From: Patescibacteria group bacterium
Lineage (GTDB): Bacteria > Patescibacteria > Microgenomatia > Levybacterales > UBA12049
DNA length: 24,806 bases
Direction of reading: 5' to 3'
NCBI GenBank assembly: GCA_023379465.1
Contig: JAMCTM010000033.1
Coordinates: 1-24,806, forward strand
A program made the translations under genes and the position numbers. Below, piece after piece: positions 1 to 6,079 of this stretch. The notes under the pieces were generated by a model, which was not told the origin of the DNA, ran no database searches, and worked only from the letters and a program-made list of their open reading frames with translations. The stretch's first letter is position 1, and each line of letters begins with the position of its first letter.

Positions 1-11
1 TACAAGAGTAA

Positions 12-20
12 TGGTATAAT
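12..20 (+). promoter_or_regulatory. Extended -10 promoter element
   Basis: An extended -10 element (TGGTATAAT) lies two bases before an ATG at 23 and twelve bases before an in-frame ATG at 32. Transcription would start near 27, so any message begins close to the second ATG, which is a near-leaderless arrangement. The -35 region is outside the window. Confidence 0.4.
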
Positions 21-22
21 AA

Positions 23-121
23 ATGAAACTTATGAGCAATAGCGTAAAAATACTGTCGGAAGACAGAATTCAACTTACACAAGACCAGAAAAACTTGATT
101 GAACTTGCTTTTGTTAAATAG
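23..121 (+). pseudogene. Short reading frame ending in amber, in frame with the next ORF
   Basis: This frame encodes 32 residues beginning MKLMSNSVKILSED and stops at a TAG at 119-121. The same frame then stays open, without a further stop, into the ORF at 146-343. The simplest reading is that the two are halves of one small gene broken by an amber codon. An independent 32-aa peptide is the alternative. I do not recognise the family. Confidence 0.35.
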
Positions 122-145
122 GTTCTACCGGAAGACGCTGAATAT

Positions 146-343
146 ATGGAAAAAGTGCGAAAAGAAAGTGGAGAAGACTCTTACGGTAAACTAAACGAGT
201 ATTTTACTAACAGATACGGTTTAGATTTTGGAACGATTTATTTATCCGCAATCATGGGAGGGAAAGAAAAATACGAAGAAACAGTTGAATTAATTGAAAA
301 AGCTAGAGCAGAAGAAAGAATTAGAAACTTGAAGAAAAATTAA
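146..343 (+). CDS. Small hypothetical protein, possible 3' half of an interrupted gene
   Basis: This 65-residue charged protein is rich in Glu and Lys and has no visible signal peptide or membrane helix. I recognise no family. The ATG at 146 has no convincing Shine-Dalgarno site. The reading frame continues upstream through VLPEDAEY to an amber codon at 119 and beyond to an ATG at 23. This ORF is therefore either the surviving 3' part of a gene or a reinitiation product. It converges on the XRE regulator, and the two overlap by 4 bp at their 3' ends. Confidence 0.4.
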   Translation: MEKVRKESGEDSYGKLNEYFTNRYGLDFGTIYLSAIMGGKEKYEETVELIEKARAEERIRNLKKN

Positions 344-570
344 GAAGGAAAAATTTCAGAAGCGTCAATTTTTAACACTTTAATAAGTTTAGACAGTTTA
401 TTTATTGTTAAGTTTATTTCTCCTCGTTCAATTTTTGCATAATAATTTCCCTTGCCTTTAATACCTGCAAGTTTTGCAACTTGTTCTTGGGTAAGACCTA
501 ATTGTTCTCTTGCCTTTTTTAGCTTAATGCCTAGTATTTTAGTGACTAATTTACTTTTTGTATTGGTCAT
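340..570 (-). CDS. XRE-family helix-turn-helix transcriptional regulator
   Basis: The 76-residue protein is almost entirely one Cro/C1-type HTH domain. Residues about 14-70 read IKLKKAREQLGLTQEQVAKLAG, with the recognition-helix region KGNYYAKIERGE and then a helix ending DASEIFPS. Such single-domain proteins bind short operators and often repress their own promoter or that of a neighbour, for example as antitoxin-like or phage-type regulators. No toxin partner is visible. An extended -10 box lies 8 bp before the ATG, and the repeat GTATAG-catag-GTATAG sits over it, which would suit autoregulation. Identification of the fold is firm; the target is unknown. Confidence 0.8.
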   Translation of the reverse strand: MTNTKSKLVTKILGIKLKKAREQLGLTQEQVAKLAGIKGKGNYYAKIERGEINLTINKLSKLIKVLKIDASEIFPS

Positions 571-578
571 ATATGGTT

Positions 579-597
579 AGTATAGCATAGGTATAGG
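579..597 (-). promoter_or_regulatory. XRE gene promoter with overlapping direct repeat
   Basis: On the minus strand an extended -10 (TGCTATACT) occupies 579-587 and ends 8 bp before the ATG at 570, so the message is nearly leaderless. The plus strand reads GTATAG, catag, GTATAG across 580-596. This direct repeat over the promoter is a plausible regulator-binding site. The -35 is not clear. Confidence 0.35.
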
Positions 598-633
598 ATT
601 TTAGATTATATAAATAAATATTTCGTCACAGAA

Positions 634-2358
634 TTAAATTATGCGCAGTAACTCTTTAGCATTTGTTAAATTTGATTCTTGATCGTTTAAGCATAATAAT
701 GCTTGCTTTTCATCGATGGTTTTTCTGCCTTTTTGTTCCATACCTTCTTTTACAGCATTTTCGATCTCTGAAATGGTTACCTCTAACGTTTCATCCAATT
801 GATTTCTATAGCTGTAGATGCTTCTTGTAACTCTCTCTGAAAAATCATATCTTGATCTTCCACAGTGCTTATCAAATTCCTCTATGGTTCTACTTTTAAT
901 ATTATCGTAAAGAAGTTTACCTGAAATGAATTTGGGAAGCTTAGAAACAATTGGAGTGAAAAACTCCACATCTACTTTTATCTCATCAAAAGAAAATTTA
1001 AACTCTACCTCATCGATTAAATTTTCCTCAGTTTCAAACGGTTTTGCTTTTATGTCAAACAGATTTGAAGAAAGCTCAATTACTTTATTCAGTGACTTAT
1101 TCGTTTCGGTGGAAAATCTTCCGATGATAGATTTTAAGGACGTCTGAAGTTTAATTTCCTCTTCTTTTCTCCAAATGCTGAATATCTCTTTAATTTTTGT
1201 TTCCAGAAAAATATTTAATTTTTCGGCAAGCTGACTGCTTCCATGAGCTTTATTCTTTCCATAAAATTCAGCAAGCTCCTCAAGAAGTAAGGGCAACTTT
1301 TCAACTTTTAGAATTTCTATATCTTCAATTAAGCTTTGATTCACAAGTTTTTGGACTTGTCCTTCCAGAATATAATCTATATCTTCTTTTTGCATAATAA
1401 TTTCCCTTGCCTCTTTTTCAAACGCTACAACTTTTTCTTTTAGTAAAGATAGCGGAGTTTTAATCGTTTGTTTTTTTAGTTCTAGAATTAACTCTATCTC
1501 GTTAATTATGTATGACATTTTCTTCATCACTGACTCTTTAATAACTTTTGTCCTTTCTTTTTTCAGAAAAGAATTAAGTTCGGTTTCAAAATCCAAGAGC
1601 CTGCTCTCTTTTAACGCCTTTTTGTTATTTTTGCTCTTTCCATCCAGTCCCAGTTTCGAAGAAAGGGGATAAAACTTTAATTCTTTTACATCAAGGCTTT
1701 TTTCAACGACCTGTTTTGTAAAATCCAAAGATTGATTTCTTTCTTTTTCCTCAACTTGGTCGATTTTATTTTGAACAAAAAGTATTTTTCCCAAGTAATC
1801 TTTTATTGATAATAGGAATTGAAGCTCTGCTTGACTAATGGGTGGATCTGCGGTTACTACGAATATGCCAACATCTGCCTTAGGTACAAAATCATAGGCA
1901 ACATCAGTATTGTGTTTATATACCGAACCTACTCCCGGAGTGTCGACTATTTGAACACCTGATTTTAGAAAATCTGATTGATATTCTATTTCTACTTTAT
2001 CAACCTGTTTTTTGTTTTCGGGATTTTTATTCTCGGTTACATAATCCTCCAATTCTTCGCTTTTTATCTCAATTGTTTTACCATTTAAAAAAACAACGGA
2101 AATCTTTCTTTTATCTCCATATTTAATTATCGTCACTATTGAAGTTAAGGGAACAACAGAGGTAGGAAGGATACTCTCGCCAAGTAGAGCATTGATTAAA
2201 GAGGATTTGCCCCTTTTAAATTGACCTAAAATCACTATTTGAACTTCATTTTTTTGAAGTTTTTCAGAAAGAGCAAGTACTTTTTTACTTAACCCATCAT
2301 TTTCTTTTACTATCTCAAGGCTATCAAGAATTTTTAATGAATTTATTAAGTTATCCAT
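634..2358 (-). CDS. Dynamin-like GTPase under a fluoride riboswitch
   Basis: This 574-residue protein has an N-terminal dynamin-type GTPase domain. The P-loop GQFKRGKSS is at about 45-53, the switch threonine lies in PLTSIVT near 72, DTPG is at 139-142 and NKID is at 197-200. The remaining roughly 300 residues are helical and charged, as in bacterial dynamin-like proteins that remodel or protect membranes. A run around 460-485 (FFTPIVSKLPKFISGKLL) could be the membrane-contacting tip. The ATG at 2358 lies five bases after the T-run of an intrinsic terminator that is part of a fluoride riboswitch, so expression should rise with fluoride. Bacterial dynamins are linked to membrane stress and repair. 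A role in coping with fluoride damage is inference. Confidence 0.85.
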   Translation of the reverse strand: MDNLINSLKILDSLEIVKENDGLSKKVLALSEKLQKNEVQIVILGQFKRGKSSLINALLGESILPTSVVPLTSIVTIIKYGDKRKISVVFLNGKTIEIKSEELEDYVTENKNPENKKQVDKVEIEYQSDFLKSGVQIVDTPGVGSVYKHNTDVAYDFVPKADVGIFVVTADPPISQAELQFLLSIKDYLGKILFVQNKIDQVEEKERNQSLDFTKQVVEKSLDVKELKFYPLSSKLGLDGKSKNNKKALKESRLLDFETELNSFLKKERTKVIKESVMKKMSYIINEIELILELKKQTIKTPLSLLKEKVVAFEKEAREIIMQKEDIDYILEGQVQKLVNQSLIEDIEILKVEKLPLLLEELAEFYGKNKAHGSSQLAEKLNIFLETKIKEIFSIWRKEEEIKLQTSLKSIIGRFSTETNKSLNKVIELSSNLFDIKAKPFETEENLIDEVEFKFSFDEIKVDVEFFTPIVSKLPKFISGKLLYDNIKSRTIEEFDKHCGRSRYDFSERVTRSIYSYRNQLDETLEVTISEIENAVKEGMEQKGRKTIDEKQALLCLNDQESNLTNAKELLRII

Positions 2359-2362
2359 AAAT

Positions 2363-2391
2363 AAAAAAAACTTCTACAAAAACATAGAAGT
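2363..2391 (-). terminator. Riboswitch-controlled intrinsic terminator
   Basis: The stem ACTTCTA/TAGAAGT has an 8-nt loop and is followed by eight T residues on the minus strand, just before the dynamin-like gene. Its 5' arm is also the 3' strand of the fluoride aptamer pseudoknot, so the two structures exclude each other. Confidence 0.8.
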
Positions 2392-2431
2392 CATTAGCAA
2401 TATAAGCCTTAAAAAGCGAACTTCATCGCTT
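2363..2431 (-). promoter_or_regulatory. Fluoride riboswitch (crcB motif) with terminator platform
   Basis: On the minus strand the aptamer begins AAGCGATGAAGTTCGCTT (2431-2414) and ends GCTAATGACTTCTA. This matches the known crcB motif layout of a GGCGATGGAGTTCGCC-type hairpin followed by GCTAATGACTCCTAC. The loop GAAGT pairs with ACTTC to make the pseudoknot. The same ACTTCTA is the 5' arm of a terminator stem (2385-2391 with 2370-2376) followed by a T-run, so fluoride binding should prevent termination and turn the dynamin gene on. Confidence 0.9.
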
Positions 2432-2432
2432 A

Positions 2433-2466
2433 TTGTATTTTACAGCTTAATATATGATAAAATCAA
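2433..2466. promoter_or_regulatory. Interlocked bidirectional promoter, copy A
   Basis: Minus direction: -35 TTGATT (2466-2461), 18-bp spacer, -10 TAAAAT (2442-2437), giving a start near 2430, at the aptamer's first base. Plus direction: -10 TAAAAT at 2458-2463 with a weak -35 TTGTAT at 2433-2438, giving a start near 2470. Each -10 overlaps the opposing -35, so polymerase can occupy only one direction at a time. Confidence 0.6.
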
Positions 2467-2472
2467 TCTAAG

Positions 2473-2530
2473 AGTGATGAAGCTCACCTAATTGTTCCTA
2501 TGAACTGACAGCTTCTACGACTGTAGGAGC
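2473..2530 (+). promoter_or_regulatory. Fluoride riboswitch (crcB motif) with RBS-sequestering platform
   Basis: The aptamer has the hairpin GTGATGAAGCTCAC (2474-2487), a short GTTC/GAAC stem, then CTGACAGCTTCTAC (2505-2518). The loop GAAGC is complementary to GCTTC, as the crcB pseudoknot requires. The same GCTTCTAC can pair with GTAGGAGC (2523-2530), which contains the AGGAG ribosome-binding site of the next gene. There is no T-run, so control is probably translational: fluoride frees the RBS. Confidence 0.88.
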
Positions 2531-2531
2531 C

Positions 2532-3356
2532 ATGTTTGATAAACAGAAAATCATAGACTACACGGAGGATAAACATCTAAAAGACGGGGGTTATTTTTTC
2601 GCTAAAGTCGAACCTTCTAGCGGTCTTGATACCTATTACGCTGTAAAAATCCTCAAAATGCTAGGAATGAAACCGCAAGACCCTTTGGGAGTAAAAAGAT
2701 TTTTCCTCGATATGGAAGCTTCAGAAGGAATTGACGATATTACGGGACTGTATCTTAATCTAGAAACACTAAAAGAGATTGGATACGATTTAACTCGTTT
2801 TAGATGCTATGAATCTATCGTTAAAGAAACACAAAATAGACATGGGGGATTTGGAACTGTTGGCGAACTCTATGTCGAGATTGCTTCAGAACTTGAAACA
2901 ACCTATAGAGCTGTTGTAATTTCAAACGATTTAAATTGCTCTCTAGATAAAAATTCTCTTGTTGAGTTTATTTTTTCTTTTCAAAATAAAGATGGAGGTT
3001 TCGGAAGTAAAGGACTTTCTCTTCTTTCAACAACTTACTACGCTCTTTCAATACTTCAAGAACTTGGTGAACGGAAAAAAATTGCAAAAATTCCGAATTT
3101 TTTATTGGATATAGAAAGAAGCAATTTTTTTAACTTTTACTTAGAAGATATATTTTGGTTAACAGAAAGTTTACAACTCCTTAAACAAAAACCAAGAGAT
3201 ACAAAAACGATAATATCCTTTTTAGAGATGTGCATCCGGATTGACGGCGGATTTTCTCGTTCAATAAACTTGGGAATTTCAACACTTGAGGATACATATT
3301 ATGCAGTAACAATTCTTAAGAGATTGGAAGAATACGGAATACAAGAATTTGTCTAA
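2532..3356 (+). CDS. Prenyltransferase/squalene-cyclase repeat protein under a fluoride riboswitch
   Basis: This 274-residue protein has repeated Gly-rich turns typical of alpha/alpha-barrel terpenoid proteins: DGGYFF at 18-23, HGGFG at 104-108, DGGFG at 154-158 and DGGFS at 238-242. The last two, and the first, are followed by a D/S-T-Y-Y-A helix. This repeat occurs in protein prenyltransferase beta subunits and squalene-hopene cyclases. The usual DxDD cyclase motif and a clear zinc site are not visible, so enzymatic activity is uncertain and it may only be a binding barrel. The ATG follows AGGAG by just 2 nt, a short spacing, but no other in-frame start fits. It sits directly behind a fluoride riboswitch, and a small membrane-protein gene follows 11 bp later, probably co-transcribed. 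Confidence 0.75.
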   Translation: MFDKQKIIDYTEDKHLKDGGYFFAKVEPSSGLDTYYAVKILKMLGMKPQDPLGVKRFFLDMEASEGIDDITGLYLNLETLKEIGYDLTRFRCYESIVKETQNRHGGFGTVGELYVEIASELETTYRAVVISNDLNCSLDKNSLVEFIFSFQNKDGGFGSKGLSLLSTTYYALSILQELGERKKIAKIPNFLLDIERSNFFNFYLEDIFWLTESLQLLKQKPRDTKTIISFLEMCIRIDGGFSRSINLGISTLEDTYYAVTILKRLEEYGIQEFV

Positions 3357-3367
3357 AATCGGTAATT

Positions 3368-3598
3368 ATGAAAGAACAGCTTTTGATTTATTTTTGGAAA
3401 TTTTTTCTTCCTGCCGAAAAAATTGAAGAAAAGAAAAAAGAACTTTTAATTAAAAAGATTAAGTATCACGTTGAACACACATCGGGAGGAGGAATATTCT
3501 TTACGTTTTGGGAAAAGATAAAAATTCTTGGCTTTGTCGGTTTTTTAATTCTTATAAGTTTTTCAATATTTTTCTTATTAGCTTTTGTATCAAAATAA
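3368..3598 (+). CDS. Small single-pass membrane protein
   Basis: The 76-residue protein has a basic, charged N-terminal half (EEKKKELLIKKIKYHVEH) and one strong C-terminal membrane helix at about 53-73 (ILGFVGFLILISFSIFFLLAF). I recognise no family. It starts 11 bp after the prenyltransferase-repeat gene and is probably in the same fluoride-riboswitch operon. It ends 2 bp before the convergent 152-aa gene. Its composition resembles a C-tail anchored protein, and it could hold the partner protein at the membrane, which is inference. Confidence 0.6.
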   Translation: MKEQLLIYFWKFFLPAEKIEEKKKELLIKKIKYHVEHTSGGGIFFTFWEKIKILGFVGFLILISFSIFFLLAFVSK

Positions 3599-3599
3599 A

Positions 3600-4058
3600 T
3601 TAAGATATTTTGTATTTTTGTTTTAAAGCAATAACATCATCCGATTGCGTAAACTCATTAAGCGCCGTAGTCACAGCAGATATTCCAAAAACTGCAGTCG
3701 GGAAAGAAAAACAAAAATCAAATCCCTTAAGCACACCCCTTCGAAGTCTCTGTGCTGTACGAATAGTTTCTGAATCGGGGAGCTCATTAACGAGCTTATC
3801 AAGCACAATTCCAAAAGAAGCAAGGGTTTTTGCTAAGGTTGCCCTTAAAGCAATGTCTGTATCCTGATTTTTAATTTTTCTGATTAGAAGTGGAATTACG
3901 TTAGATGAATAGTTGACTACTCTATCATATTCGCTATTTTGGTAAACTTTTTCTATCCTATATCCCCATAAACCGACGACGTCTACCAGTCTGTCTCCTT
4001 TTGCTAAGTCCAGTCCTGTAAAAATACTTGTATTTATTTCTGTTTCCCGTTTTGGCAT
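3600..4058 (-). CDS. Hypothetical helical protein
   Basis: This 152-residue protein is of unknown family. Its middle (about 53-95, VIPLLIRKIKNQDTDIALRA and onward) looks like alternating helices of HEAT/armadillo type, and there is a more hydrophobic stretch at about 116-132 (FCFSFPTAVFGISAVTT). No signal peptide or catalytic motif is apparent. No Shine-Dalgarno site precedes the ATG. It lies 17 bp downstream of the helicase fragment on the same strand and probably shares its promoter at 4411-4438. Confidence 0.5.
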   Translation of the reverse strand: MPKRETEINTSIFTGLDLAKGDRLVDVVGLWGYRIEKVYQNSEYDRVVNYSSNVIPLLIRKIKNQDTDIALRATLAKTLASFGIVLDKLVNELPDSETIRTAQRLRRGVLKGFDFCFSFPTAVFGISAVTTALNEFTQSDDVIALKQKYKIS

Positions 4059-4075
4059 TAAGTTTTAAATAAAAA

Positions 4076-4297
4076 TTAATTTATAATTCTACTTAAATTC
4101 TGAATAAATTTCTGCTGGTTGTTAATTAGTTCATCAGTTTTAAAATTCCTAAGCTCTCTAACTGCCTGAGCTGATAACTTTTTTAAAGTTTGGTCATTTT
4201 CCAATACATCTTCGTCAACTTCAAGAGCTGTTTTATTTATACCTAACAACTTTAGACTTGAAAGAGAACGTATGCGTGAGAGTGCAACATAACTCAT
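4076..4297 (-). pseudogene. C-terminal fragment of PIF1/RecD-like helicase
   Basis: The 73 residues align along their whole length with the C-terminus of the complete helicase at 6080-7408. They share MxYVALSRxRSLSS, then DQTL and ELRN, with about 38 of the first 53 positions identical by eye. The Walker A, Walker B and QLPP motifs are all missing, so it cannot be an active helicase. The similarity begins exactly at the ATG. The upstream in-frame sequence has a stop within six codons and no likeness to helicase. The ATG overlaps the stop of the preceding 35-aa frame (ATGA), so it may be translated by coupling. A leftover of a duplication is most likely; a kept small domain is possible. Confidence 0.65.
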
Positions 4298-4401
4298 TCT
4301 CCAAATAACTCGTTAAATATATCTTCGTACATGCTTTGTATATACAGATCCCACGGGTAGGCGACAAATAATCTTTTTTTCGTCTTTATGTCCAAGTTCA
4401 T
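4294..4401 (-). CDS. 35-aa ORF, possible N-terminal remnant
   Basis: The peptide begins MNLDIKTKKRLFVAYPWDLY and ends ELFGE before TGA. The KKRLFVAYPWDLY opening looks like the first strand and helix of a TIR-like or nucleotide-binding Rossmann protein that has been cut short, but that is a guess. A good promoter (TTGCAC, 16 bp, TATAAT) ends 9 bp before its ATG, which supports expression. It overlaps the helicase fragment by 4 bp. Confidence 0.4.
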   Translation of the reverse strand: MNLDIKTKKRLFVAYPWDLYIQSMYEDIFNELFGE

Positions 4402-4410
4402 AGTTAGCCT

Positions 4411-4438
4411 ATTATATCTCTTGATTTAAATTGTGCAA
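4411..4438 (-). promoter_or_regulatory. Promoter of the 35-aa ORF / helicase fragment genes
   Basis: On the minus strand, -35 TTGCAC (4438-4433), a 16-bp spacer and -10 TATAAT (4416-4411) precede the ATG at 4401 by 9 bp. The predicted start site is only about 2-3 nt before the ATG, so the message is nearly leaderless. Confidence 0.5.
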
Positions 4439-4463
4439 GAAACATTAAACGATATTTTTAGCT

Positions 4464-4512
4464 TGCGCTTCGCAGAATTAAAGGTCTACGTCGCACAACT
4501 CAAGATGTGCGA
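4464..4512. other. Two adjacent hairpins in a gene-free stretch
   Basis: The 162 bp between 4402 and 4563 hold no gene. It contains TGCG-ctt-CGCA (4464-4474) and TCGCAC with GTGCGA (4491-4496 and 4507-4512, 10-nt loop). Neither is followed by a long T-run on either strand. They lie upstream of promoters on both sides and could be protein sites or a small RNA. Confidence 0.3.
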
Positions 4513-4563
4513 TTTACATAAAATATTTGATTTCTTAGTTTTCTAAGAGTATCTTTTACTTAA

Positions 4564-4761
4564 ATGCAGCTTTCAGACGAATCGATACAGGAGTTTAAAG
4601 AAATATTTAAAAAAGAGTATGGAAAAGAATATACGGATTCTGAAGCAAGAGAAGCTGCGAAAAATCTCGTTGGATTTTTCGATCTTTTGATTAAGGTTGA
4701 CCAACGAAATAAGCAAAATAAGAACAAATCTAATGCTGGCAAAGATGATTATGAGTTATAA
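4564..4761 (+). CDS. Small conserved-type hypothetical protein
   Basis: This 65-residue, highly charged protein begins MQLSDESIQEFKEIFKKEYG and continues with DSEAREAAKNLVGFFDLLIK. From memory, short proteins with this pattern (a helix, a K-x-x-G turn, then an A-rich helix) are frequent in Patescibacteria genomes; their function is unknown. The C-terminal 20 residues are low-complexity, rich in Asn and Lys. It stands alone on the plus strand and converges on enolase, whose 3' end is 16 bp away. It has no clear Shine-Dalgarno site. Confidence 0.6.
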   Translation: MQLSDESIQEFKEIFKKEYGKEYTDSEAREAAKNLVGFFDLLIKVDQRNKQNKNKSNAGKDDYEL

Positions 4762-4777
4762 ATTTGTGTAGGTTTAA

Positions 4778-6073
4778 TTAGAAGTTTCTGAAGCTAGACA
4801 GACCCGTTCCGTAATTAGTTTTTCCCACAAGCATTCTTTCGATTCGCATCAGTCTGTTATATTTCGCCACCCGTTCAGACCTTGCCGGAGCGCCGGTTTT
4901 CATTTGTCCGATACCCATCGCAACCGTAAAGTCCGCAATAAAAGTGTCCTCAGTCTCTCCGCTTCTATGGGAAACAACAGATGTCATGTTATTTTTTCTG
5001 GCAAGTAATACCGCATCAATCGTTTCGGTTAAAGTTCCTATTTGATTTAACTTTATTAAAACAGAGTTCGTAGTTTTATTATCAATACCTCTTTGGATTC
5101 GTTTTACATTGGTGACATACAAATCATCTCCGACAATTTGGAGTTTATCTCCGAAGGAAGCCGTAAATTTTCCAAAAGCATTCCAGTCGTCTTCGGCGAA
5201 GATATCTTCCATAGAGATAATCGGGTATTTTGAGGCAAGGTTTTGGAAAAAGCCTGAAAGATCGTCGCTTGTTACTGTTTTTCCTTCCTTGGTAAGGTTA
5301 TATTTTCCGTCAACAAAAAATTCCGAAGCAGCAGGGTCAATTCCGAACGAAATGTCTCCTCCGAGTTTGTATCCGGCTTTTTGGATAGCTTCTGATAAAA
5401 GCTCGAAAGGTTCTTCGTTTGAAGAAACTTTTGGAGCAAAACCTCCTTCATCTCCAACGGTTATGGCATAACCTTTTTCCTTAATTATGCCTTTTAATAT
5501 CTGATAAACCTCCGCATTCATTCTGATTGCTTCAACCACAGATTTGGCTCCGATAGGGAAAAGCATGTATTCTTGAATATCGGTTGCCCAATTTGCGTGT
5601 TTTCCACCATTCATCACATTCATTTCGGGGATTGGCATAATGTAAGTTCCGTTAAAATCTGGGTTAAATTTAGTGAGGTATTCATAGAGTTCTTTCTTTT
5701 CTGATGCGCTTTCAGCTCTGGCAGCACTTAAAGAAACAGAAAGAATTGCATTTGCCCCAAGATTAGCTTTATTTTCAGTTCCGTCTAATTCAATCATGGT
5801 CTGATCAAGTTTATTTTGATCTTGAGCGTCTAATCCAATAACTGCTTGGGAAATCTTAGAATTGACGTTTTCAACGGCTTTTAGCACTCCTAAACCGTTA
5901 TATCTGCTCTTGTCTCCATCTCTAATTTCTACAGCCTCGTACTTACCTGTGGAGGCACCAGAGGGTATTGCATCCCATCCTTTTGATCCGTCTTCAAGCA
6001 CGGTTACAGCCTCAATTGTCGGGTTGCCGCGGCTATCTAAAATTTCTTGCGCTTGAACTGATTTAATTTTCAT
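4778..6073 (-). CDS. eno: Enolase (phosphopyruvate hydratase)
   Basis: At 431 residues this is full-length enolase, which interconverts 2-phosphoglycerate and phosphoenolpyruvate in glycolysis. The hallmarks are SGASTGKYEAVE near 38-49, the substrate loop MNGGKHA, the catalytic base region GDEGGFAPK, the metal ligand region SMEDIF, DDLYVTN, the catalytic lysine in LIKLNQIGT, and the signature SHRSGETED. It is the last gene of the operon that starts with pyrophosphatase behind a fluoride riboswitch, and it begins 6 bp after the helicase gene. Enolase is strongly inhibited by fluoride with phosphate and Mg2+, so a place in this operon makes sense: extra enzyme offsets inhibition. An additional internal promoter is likely for so central a gene but is not evident. 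Confidence 0.98.
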   Translation of the reverse strand: MKIKSVQAQEILDSRGNPTIEAVTVLEDGSKGWDAIPSGASTGKYEAVEIRDGDKSRYNGLGVLKAVENVNSKISQAVIGLDAQDQNKLDQTMIELDGTENKANLGANAILSVSLSAARAESASEKKELYEYLTKFNPDFNGTYIMPIPEMNVMNGGKHANWATDIQEYMLFPIGAKSVVEAIRMNAEVYQILKGIIKEKGYAITVGDEGGFAPKVSSNEEPFELLSEAIQKAGYKLGGDISFGIDPAASEFFVDGKYNLTKEGKTVTSDDLSGFFQNLASKYPIISMEDIFAEDDWNAFGKFTASFGDKLQIVGDDLYVTNVKRIQRGIDNKTTNSVLIKLNQIGTLTETIDAVLLARKNNMTSVVSHRSGETEDTFIADFTVAMGIGQMKTGAPARSERVAKYNRLMRIERMLVGKTNYGTGLSSFRNF

Positions 6074-6079
6074 ATTATT

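Noticed and set aside
2359..2531. A plain terminator or a T-box leader
   Set aside because: The T-run explains only one arm, and no T-box specifier or antiterminator sequence is present. The crcB motif explains the conserved parts of both arms and of the second locus.
5109..5471. Long frames opposite enolase and other genes
   Set aside because: They lie antisense or out of frame inside well-supported genes and show no family features.
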